Shown: one piece after another, positions 58,187 through 64,000 of the stretch
How the letters are laid out: every line of letters starts with the position of its first letter
Numbering within the stretch: position 1 is the stretch's first letter
NCBI GenBank assembly: GCA_965277495.1
Contig: OZ255824.1
Coordinates: 2,418,001-2,482,000 of the forward strand
Direction of reading: 5' to 3'
Origin: CAHJXG01 sp965277495
Lineage (GTDB): Bacteria; Pseudomonadota; Alphaproteobacteria; Acetobacterales; Acetobacteraceae
Length of the DNA: 64,000 bases
Translations under genes and position numbers: made by a program
Notes under the pieces: model-generated
What the model saw: the letters and a program-made list of their open reading frames with translations, nothing else
Told to the model about the DNA's origin: nothing
Databases searched by the model: none

Positions 58187-60832
58187 ATGAACGACATTCC
58201 TGCCCCAGCCGCCGCAGAAACGACGCTGAGCTACGATTTCCAGGCCGCCGAGCCGCGTTGGCAGCAAGCTTGGAACGATGCCGGGTGCTTCCGCGTGGCC
58301 GACGTGCCCACGGATGGCAGGCCGAAGTACTACGTGCTGGAGATGTTCCCGTATCCGAGCGGGAAGATCCACATGGGGCATGTGCGCAACTACACGCTCG
58401 GCGACGTGGTGGCACGCTACAAACGCGCCCGGGGGCATTCGGTGCTGCACCCCATGGGCTGGGACGCCTTCGGGCTGCCGGCCGAGAACGCGGCGCGGGA
58501 GCGTGGGGTGCATCCGGCCGAATGGACCCGCGCCAATATCGTGGCGATGCGCACCGAGCTGCAGCGGATGGGCCTGTCGATCGACTGGTCGCGGGAGTTC
58601 GCGACGTGTGAGCCGGAATACTACGGTCACCAGCAAAAGCTATTCCTGGACATGCTGCAGGCCGGGCTGGCCGAGCGGAAGGAGAGCTGGGTCAACTGGG
58701 ACCCGGTGGACGGCACCGTGCTGGCGAACGAGCAGGTCATCGACGGACGCGGCTGGCGGTCGGGTGCCATGGTCGAGAAGCGGAAGCTCTCGCAATGGTC
58801 CCTGCGCATCACCCAATATGCGCCGGATTTGCTGGCGGCGCTGGATGGCCTGGACCGCTGGCCGGAGCGGGTGCGGACCATGCAGGCCCGGTGGATCGGG
58901 CGGAGCGACGGCGCCAGGGTGCGCTTTCCTCTGACGAAGCAGGCGGGGGCCGTCGAGCAGATCGACGAGATTGAGGTGTTCACCACCCGGCCGGACACGC
59001 TGTTCGGCATGTCGTTCATCGCCGTTGCGCCCGAGCATCCGGTTGCGGCTGCCGTTGCGGCGGGCAATCCGGACGCGGCGGCGTTCGTGGCGCAATGCCG
59101 CAGCATGGGCACCAGCGAGGCGGTGATCGAGACTGCGGAGAAGCGCGGCTTCGACACCGGCCTGCGGGTTGGGCATCCGCTGATGCCGGGCGCGAGCTTC
59201 CCGGTCTGGATCGCGAACTTCGTGCTGATGGAGTATGGCGCCGGCGCGATCTTCGGCTGTCCAGCGGGCGATCAGCGGGACCTGGACTTTGCCCGCAAGT
59301 ATGGCTTGGCGACCCCGGCCGTCGTGCTGCCGCCGGGCGCGTCGGTGGACGGCTTCGTTGTCGGCGCCGACGCCTATGACGGGCCGGGGCGGATGATCAA
59401 CTCGGGGTTCCTGGACGGGCTGGACACCATCAACGCCCAGCGTGCGGCGATCGAGGCGCTGGAGCGTGCCGGCGCGGGGACGGGCGTCGTGAACTGGCGC
59501 ATGCGGGACTGGGGAGTGAGCCGGCAGCGATATTGGGGCTGCCCGATCCCGGTCATCCACTGCGCTGCGTGCGGCGTGGTTCCGGTGCCGGACGCCGACC
59601 TGCCGGTGCGGCTGCCGGAGGACGTGACGTTTGACCGGCCCGGCAACCCGTTGGACCATCACCCGACCTGGAAACACGTGCCGTGCCCGCGTTGCGGCGC
59701 AGCGTCCGAGCGGGAGACCGACACCTTCGACACCTTTGTGGACAGCTCCTGGTATTTTGCCCGGTTCTGCAGCCCGGAGGCCGACGTGCCGGTGGTGCGT
59801 GCGGCGGCGGACCATTGGCTGCCGGTCGACCAGTATATTGGCGGGGTCGAGCACGCGATCCTGCATCTGCTGTATTCGCGGTTCTTCACGCGGGCGATGC
59901 GGGTGACGGGCCATGTCGGGTTGGATGAGCCGTTCGCCGGGCTGTTCACCCAGGGCATGGTCACGCATGAAAGCTACAAGGGCGCCGACGGACGCTGGCT
60001 GTATCCCGAGGAGGTGGAGCGCCAGCCGGACGGCACGGCGCTGCATGTGACGACGCGAGAGCCGGTTGAGGTGGGCCGCATCGAGGCGATGTCGAAATCG
60101 AAGCGCAACACCGTCGACCCGGCGGAGATCATCGCCCGCTTCGGGGCCGATACGGCGCGCTGGTTCATCCTGTCCGACAACCCGCCGGACCGGGATATCC
60201 AGTGGACCGAGACCGGGGTCGCCGGCGCGTCGCGGTTCATCCAGCGGGTGTATCGCCTGGCGGCCGGGTTGGCGGGGGCGCCTTGCCCTCCGGTGCCGGA
60301 CGCGATGGGCGAGGCCGCGGCCACGCTGCGCCGTGCGGCCCACCGGGCGATTGCAACGGTGACCGAGGCGCTGGAGACCTTCGCCTTCAATGTCGCGGTG
60401 GCGCGGTTGTACGAACTGGCGTCGGCGCTTGGGGAGGCGGAGCGCGTGGCTGCGTCGGACGCCGCAGAGGACGGCTTGGCGTGGGCCCGGCATGAGGCCG
60501 TCATGACGATGGCGCGTCTGATGGCCCCGATGGCCCCGCATCTGGCGGAGGAAGTGCAGTTGATGCTGGACCCCGAGCGCCAGGTCTTGCTGTGCGACCA
60601 GCCGTGGCCGGAGGCTGATCCGGCGCTGGTCGCGTTGGAGACTGTGACGCTGGCGGTGCAGGTGATGGGCAAGCTGCGCGCCACGGTGGCGTTGCCGCCG
60701 GGCACCGATGCGGCGGCGGCGATTGCGGCGGCGGAGGCCGATCCGAATGTGGCCCGGCTGCTCGCGGGGCGTCGCATCGTGCGGCGCATCCATGTGCCGG
60801 ACCGGATCGTGAATTTCGTGGTGGCGGGCTAG
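58187..60832 (+). CDS. leuS: Leucyl-tRNA synthetase
   Basis: An 881-residue class Ia synthetase that charges tRNA-Leu. The HIGH motif is 'YPSGKIHMGHVRNYTLGD' near residue 55. The editing (CP1) domain contains 'DTLFGMSFIAVAPEHP'. The zinc-like pair 'CAACGVVPVP' and 'CPRCGAASERETD' lies in the middle. The KMSKS loop reads AMSKSKRNTVDP from residue 634, with Ala in place of the first Lys; the two catalytic MSK-S residues remain. Length fits the family. The stop codon overlaps the lptE start. Confidence 0.96.
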   Translation: MNDIPAPAAAETTLSYDFQAAEPRWQQAWNDAGCFRVADVPTDGRPKYYVLEMFPYPSGKIHMGHVRNYTLGDVVARYKRARGHSVLHPMGWDAFGLPAENAARERGVHPAEWTRANIVAMRTELQRMGLSIDWSREFATCEPEYYGHQQKLFLDMLQAGLAERKESWVNWDPVDGTVLANEQVIDGRGWRSGAMVEKRKLSQWSLRITQYAPDLLAALDGLDRWPERVRTMQARWIGRSDGARVRFPLTKQAGAVEQIDEIEVFTTRPDTLFGMSFIAVAPEHPVAAAVAAGNPDAAAFVAQCRSMGTSEAVIETAEKRGFDTGLRVGHPLMPGASFPVWIANFVLMEYGAGAIFGCPAGDQRDLDFARKYGLATPAVVLPPGASVDGFVVGADAYDGPGRMINSGFLDGLDTINAQRAAIEALERAGAGTGVVNWRMRDWGVSRQRYWGCPIPVIHCAACGVVPVPDADLPVRLPEDVTFDRPGNPLDHHPTWKHVPCPRCGAASERETDTFDTFVDSSWYFARFCSPEADVPVVRAAADHWLPVDQYIGGVEHAILHLLYSRFFTRAMRVTGHVGLDEPFAGLFTQGMVTHESYKGADGRWLYPEEVERQPDGTALHVTTREPVEVGRIEAMSKSKRNTVDPAEIIARFGADTARWFILSDNPPDRDIQWTETGVAGASRFIQRVYRLAAGLAGAPCPPVPDAMGEAAATLRRAAHRAIATVTEALETFAFNVAVARLYELASALGEAERVAASDAAEDGLAWARHEAVMTMARLMAPMAPHLAEEVQLMLDPERQVLLCDQPWPEADPALVALETVTLAVQVMGKLRATVALPPGTDAAAAIAAAEADPNVARLLAGRRIVRRIHVPDRIVNFVVAG

Positions 60833-61380
60833 TGGTGCGCGACGGATGGAGGCTGATTGGACGCCGGGCGGCGTTGCTGGGCGGCGGTGCGGCGCTCGCG
60901 GGATGCGGGTTCCGTCCGCTCTACGCCCCGGCGGCGTCCGGCAAGTCGGGTCCGGCAGCGGCCGAGATGGCGGCGATCTTCGTCCCGGTGTACGCGGAAC
61001 GGACGGGCCAGTTGCTGCGGCAAGCGTTGCAGCAGCGGTTCGAAGGAAGCGGCAGCGGCGTCGCGAAGAAGTATGAGCTGATCGCCTCGATCTCCATCAG
61101 TGCCGAGCCGATTGGCATCCAGCGCGACAGTTCGGCGTCCCGAGTGCGGCTGATCGGGTCAGCGCCATGGTTCCTCAGGACGCTGTCGCTGGAGCATCCT
61201 GTGCTGGCGCAGGGCAACAGCCGGGTACTCGACGGCTACAACATCATCGATCAGCAGTATTTCGCAGCGGACTTGGAGAACGAGACGGTGGACCGGCGGG
61301 TTGCAGCGGCGCTTGCGGACCAGATCACGTACCAGGTCGGAGCGTTCTTCTTGCGCCGGGCGGCCGCAGCGACGGGATGA
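60832..61380 (+). CDS. lptE: LPS assembly lipoprotein LptE
   Basis: A 182-residue outer-membrane lipoprotein that plugs the LptD barrel and helps insert lipopolysaccharide. The leader 'GRRAALLGGGAALAGCGFRPLYAP' has a lipobox (LAGC) followed by CGFRPLY, the usual LptE start. 'RTGQLLRQALQQRFEG', 'SISISAEPIGIQRDSSASRVRLIGSA' and 'YNIIDQQYFAADLENETVDRRVAAALADQI' match the family. The GTG start overlaps the leuS stop; a second GTG one codon on is also possible. It overlaps holA by four bases. Confidence 0.88.
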   Translation: MVRDGWRLIGRRAALLGGGAALAGCGFRPLYAPAASGKSGPAAAEMAAIFVPVYAERTGQLLRQALQQRFEGSGSGVAKKYELIASISISAEPIGIQRDSSASRVRLIGSAPWFLRTLSLEHPVLAQGNSRVLDGYNIIDQQYFAADLENETVDRRVAAALADQITYQVGAFFLRRAAAATG

Positions 61381-62393
61381 AGCTGGATGCCCGCCGCGCG
61401 GCGGCATTCCTGCGGGAACCCGGCACCGCGCGCATCGTGCTGCTGCACGGCGATGACGAGGGAACCGTGCGCCACCGGGCGAATGCGTTGACCCAGGCGG
61501 TGACGGGGCAACGTGACGATCCGTTCCGTGTCGCGTGGCTGTCGCGCGAGGACCATCCACGCCTGATGGAGGAAGCGACGGCGATCGCCATGGTCGGCGG
61601 ACGCCGCGTGATACGGGTGCGCGACGCTGGGGATGGCCTCGCGACGTTGGTGAAGCAGGTGGCGGCGGGTCCGGGCGATAGCTTGGTCGTGCTGGAGTCG
61701 GGAGCGTTGCCCGGGCGGTCGAAGCTGCGCGCCCTGGTCGAGGGCTTGGAAAACGGCGCCGCGATCGCGTGCTACCCGGAGGAGGGCAAGGCATTGCAGG
61801 ACGCCATCGAAAGCGGGCTTGGCACGGCTGGGGTGCGGCTGGACGCGGACGCGATGCGATGGCTGCTCGACCACGTCGGCAGCGACCGCGGGTCGACCCG
61901 GGGCGAGGTGGAGAAGCTCATTTTGTATGCCGGTGCGGACCGGCGGCTCGATTTGACGGCGGTGCGGGCCTGCGTGGGCGACCTTGCGGCAGTGTCGTTT
62001 GACGATGCGGTATTCGAGGCGATGGCGGGGGAGGTGGCGCAGGCGGACACGTCGATTGAGCGCACCCTGGCCGAGGGCATGGCGCCGGTTGCGATCACCC
62101 GGGGCGTGCTGGCGCATCTGGGCAAGATGCATGTGGCGCGCGGGCATATGGCGTCCGGGCTGTCGGTTGCCGACGCCGTGCGGGCGTTGCGTCCGCCGGT
62201 GTTCTTCAAGCGGATCGGGCCGTTCAGCCAGTCCCTGCACTTATGGAGTGCGGCGAAGCTGGTGCAGGCGATGGGTGAGGCGCGCCGGGTCGAGTTGGCG
62301 TGCAAGCAGACGGGGGCGTTGGATGCGTTGCTGGTGCGGCGGATGCTGCTCGGGCTGGCACGGCAAGCGGCGTCGGCGCGCGCTAGGACGTAA
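61377..62393 (+). CDS. holA: DNA polymerase III delta subunit
   Basis: A 338-residue clamp-loader delta subunit, which opens the beta sliding clamp. 'ARIVLLHGDDEGTVRHRANALTQAV' opens the AAA-like fold without a Walker A lysine, as usual for delta. 'AMVGGRRVIRVRDAGDGL', 'GDSLVVLESGALPGRSKLRALVE' and 'LLDHVGSDRGSTRGEVEKLILY' follow, with the lid region 'SFDDAVFEAMAGEVAQADTSIERTL'. The order leuS-lptE-holA is kept in many alphaproteobacteria. It is convergent with parB (26 bases between stops), with no hairpin between them. Confidence 0.92.
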   Translation: MKLDARRAAAFLREPGTARIVLLHGDDEGTVRHRANALTQAVTGQRDDPFRVAWLSREDHPRLMEEATAIAMVGGRRVIRVRDAGDGLATLVKQVAAGPGDSLVVLESGALPGRSKLRALVEGLENGAAIACYPEEGKALQDAIESGLGTAGVRLDADAMRWLLDHVGSDRGSTRGEVEKLILYAGADRRLDLTAVRACVGDLAAVSFDDAVFEAMAGEVAQADTSIERTLAEGMAPVAITRGVLAHLGKMHVARGHMASGLSVADAVRALRPPVFFKRIGPFSQSLHLWSAAKLVQAMGEARRVELACKQTGALDALLVRRMLLGLARQAASARART

Positions 62394-62419
62394 GCTGGGC
62401 GGGTCGCAGCGCGGTTCGG

Positions 62420-63283
62420 TCAATCTCGCCTGAGCAGGGCCAGAATTCCGTCCAGTTGGTCCAATGTCCGGAATTGGATGCGGATGCTGCCACCCGTTCC
62501 GGACGAGTCGATCTGCACAACCAGGCCCAGCCGCGCCATCAGGTCGCGTTCGAGCGCGACGATCTCCCGGTCCTTGGACTCGGCCGGTTTGGCTGGCGGG
62601 CGCGGCTGCAGGCTGCGTTGGGCGAAAGTCTCGGTTTGGCGCACGTTCAGGCCGCGCGCCATGACCGCGCGCGCCGCCGTCTCGGGCGAGGGATGCGCCA
62701 GCAGCGCGCGGGCGTGCCCGGCCGAAAGCCCCCCGGATTGCACATGGGCCTGGACGCCGCCCGGCAATTGCAGCAGCCGAACCGTGTTGGCGACATGGCT
62801 GCGGGATTTGCCGATCAGCCCGCCGAGTTGGTCCTGCGTCAGGCCAAACTCGCCAATCAGGCGCTTGTAGGCTTGCGCCTCCTCAATCGGGTCGAGGTCC
62901 TGGCGCTGGAGGTTCTCCACCAGCGAAGCGGCCATTGCGTCCGTGTCGGACAGCTTGCGGACCAGGACAGGGATGTCGTTCAGGCCATTGGCCTGCGCGG
63001 CGCGCCACCGACGCTCGCCGGCGACGATTTGGTATCGACCGGGCTCGGTGGGATGCGGGCGGGCCAGGATGGGCTGCAGGATGCCCTGTTGCCTGACGGA
63101 TTCGGTAAGCTCCGCCAGCCGTGCCGGGTCGATGGCGGTGCGAGGCTGGAACGGCCCAGGCTCCAGCAGATTGGTGGGCAGGGTCGCGCGCGGTGCGAAG
63201 TCCGACCCGGCGGCGGACGATGCGTCCTCGAATAAGGCGGCGAGGCCGCGGCCAAGGCGCGGCGTTGCGTCGCGTGCGGTCAT
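62420..63283 (-). CDS. parB: Chromosome partitioning protein ParB
   Basis: A 287-residue ParB. The N-terminal 'PRLGRGLAALFEDA' is the ParA-activating tail. 'GPFQPRTAIDPARLAELTESVRQQGILQPILARP' and 'YQIVAGERRWRAAQANGLNDIPVLVR' form the CTPase domain (GERRWRA box). The helix-turn-helix for parS is 'LTQDQLGGLIGKSRSHVANTVRLLQLP', and the C-terminus holds the dimer domain. I started at MTARDATPRLGRG; the longer frame is within parA. The ATG overlaps the parA stop by four bases. No parS 16-mer was seen in the window. Confidence 0.95.
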   Translation of the reverse strand: MTARDATPRLGRGLAALFEDASSAAGSDFAPRATLPTNLLEPGPFQPRTAIDPARLAELTESVRQQGILQPILARPHPTEPGRYQIVAGERRWRAAQANGLNDIPVLVRKLSDTDAMAASLVENLQRQDLDPIEEAQAYKRLIGEFGLTQDQLGGLIGKSRSHVANTVRLLQLPGGVQAHVQSGGLSAGHARALLAHPSPETAARAVMARGLNVRQTETFAQRSLQPRPPAKPAESKDREIVALERDLMARLGLVVQIDSSGTGGSIRIQFRTLDQLDGILALLRRD

Positions 63284-64000
63284 GGCCGGGCACGCTCCCG
63301 GCGCAGCACCTCGGCAGCGAGGCGCAGGTAGGCCTGCGCGCCTGGGGAGCGGAAGTCGTAGAGCATGACGGGCTTGCCGTGGCTGGGCGCCTCGGACACG
63401 CGGACGTTGCGCGGGATGACGGTTTCGTAGACGCGTTCGCCGAAGAAGCTGCGGACGTCGGCGGCGACGAGTTCGGACAGGTTGTTGCGGCGATCGAACA
63501 TGGTGAGTACGATGCCCTGCAGGGTGAGCTTTGGGTTGAGATGCTGGCGGATACGCTCGATGGTCTGGACGAGCTGGCTCACGCCTTCCAGGGCGAAGAA
63601 CTCGCATTGGAGGGGTACCAGGACGGCATCCGCGGCGACCAGCCCGTTGACCGTGAGCAGGCCAAGGCTTGGCGGACAGTCGATCAATATGAAGCTGTGC
63701 TGGCCGGCGTTGGCGGTAAGCGCATGTTGGAGTTTGTATTCGCGTTGACTCAGGATGGTGAGCTCGACCTCGGCCCCGGCGAGTTCAGAGTCGGCGGGCA
63801 CCAGGCTCAGGTTGGGGATGCCGGTCGGCACTGCGGCGGCGGTGATGCTGTCGCGGCCGGTGATCGCTGCGTAGGTGCCGCGTCCGCGTTTCGAGCGGTC
63901 AATCCCAAGCCCGGTCGAGGCGTTGCCCTGGGGATCGAGGTCCACCAGCAGGACCTGTTCCCCAGCCGCCGCAAGCGCCGTTGCGAGGTTGATGGCGGTC
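63280..64000 (-). CDS. parA: Chromosome partitioning ATPase ParA (5' end outside window)
   Basis: About 240 C-terminal codons of ParA, a Walker-type ATPase that moves ParB-parS complexes on the nucleoid. The visible part starts at 'TAINLATALAAAGEQVLLVDLDPQGNASTGLGI', just after the Walker A loop, which lies beyond the window edge. 'FILIDCPPSLGLLTVNGLVAADAVLVPLQCEFFALEGVSQLVQTI' is the Walker B/switch region, and 'VRVSEAPSHGKPVMLYDFRSPGAQAYL' the typical end. Adjacent gidAB would be expected outside the window, near the origin of replication. Confidence 0.95.
   Translation of the reverse strand, partial: TAINLATALAAAGEQVLLVDLDPQGNASTGLGIDRSKRGRGTYAAITGRDSITAAAVPTGIPNLSLVPADSELAGAEVELTILSQREYKLQHALTANAGQHSFILIDCPPSLGLLTVNGLVAADAVLVPLQCEFFALEGVSQLVQTIERIRQHLNPKLTLQGIVLTMFDRRNNLSELVAADVRSFFGERVYETVIPRNVRVSEAPSHGKPVMLYDFRSPGAQAYLRLAAEVLRRERARP

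Noticed and set aside
62420..64000. A parS centromere site near parAB
   Set aside because: I looked for the 16-base palindrome of the TGTTTCACGTGAAACA type and did not find a convincing match.

Overview
The window is GC-rich DNA, apparently chromosomal, from an alphaproteobacterium, most likely Rhodospirillales/Acetobacteraceae. The best marker is the right end, where a DUF3576 lipoprotein gene, leuS, lptE and holA run into convergent parB and parA. The wealth of molybdenum hydroxylases, a PQQ-type sorbosone dehydrogenase with a DUF2231 partner, and many ATGA stop/start overlaps fit the same group. I saw no rRNA, tRNA, CRISPR array or intact transposase.

Layout. 0-1.6 kb: a polar amino acid ABC transporter (minus strand, binding protein cut by the window edge). 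1.7-5.5 kb: larC-larE-larB for the nickel-pincer nucleotide cofactor, then a Tat-type aldo/keto reductase. 5.5-7.9 kb: a small NTF2-like gene, a 700-base non-coding stretch with paired palindromes, and an Ayg1/FrsA-type hydrolase. 7.9-12.4 kb: a three-subunit PaoABC-like aldehyde oxidoreductase divergent from a TetR regulator. 12.5-21.2 kb: DUF2231 protein plus sorbosone dehydrogenase, a self-sufficient P450 (heme, flavin and ferredoxin domains fused), homogentisate dioxygenase, an MHS transporter and a Baeyer-Villiger-type monooxygenase. 21.2-25.2 kb: an accessory stretch with a degenerate ExeA-like ATPase, a lytic transglycosylase bracketed by TA-GTG palindromes, a PIG-L deacetylase, a Cys-rich secreted protein and a proline racemase remnant.

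25.3-37.0 kb: an orphan molybdenum hydroxylase large subunit whose catalytic Glu is Gln, a DAO-family oxidase, and then a tight nine-gene run: IorA-like [2Fe-2S] protein, two tandem IorB-like exported molybdenum subunits, a flavocytochrome c pair (fccA, fccB) and soxX, soxY, soxZ, soxA. No soxB or soxCD is present here, and SoxY ends in AACLE instead of the GGCGG sulfur-carrier arm. I regard this as the most unusual system in the window: a periplasmic molybdenum hydroxylase apparently linked genetically to a reduced Sox/flavocytochrome module.

37.0-45.1 kb: polysaccharide genes (GH5, an O-antigen-polymerase-like protein, a GT-C-like membrane protein, a GT2-GtrA protein, and a GH16 enzyme with two CBM60-like repeats). 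45.2-52.3 kb: a likely catabolic unit with an LLM flavin monooxygenase, an enamidase-like amidohydrolase and a branched-chain-type ABC importer with fused LivH-LivM. 52.5-57.4 kb: a DHA2 exporter, a CGTCATTGCGAG palindromic repeat, a PLP-homeostasis protein whose start codon overlaps that of a divergent TenI-like gene, and a porin with a strong terminator. 57.6-64 kb: the conserved housekeeping block.

Overall the window combines oxidative catabolism of aromatic, heterocyclic and aldehyde substrates (four molybdenum hydroxylase large subunits, P450, BVMO, LLM, HmgA) with transport, envelope polysaccharide and core chromosome functions. Positions were read by eye; gene names rest on motif and family recognition, not on searches.
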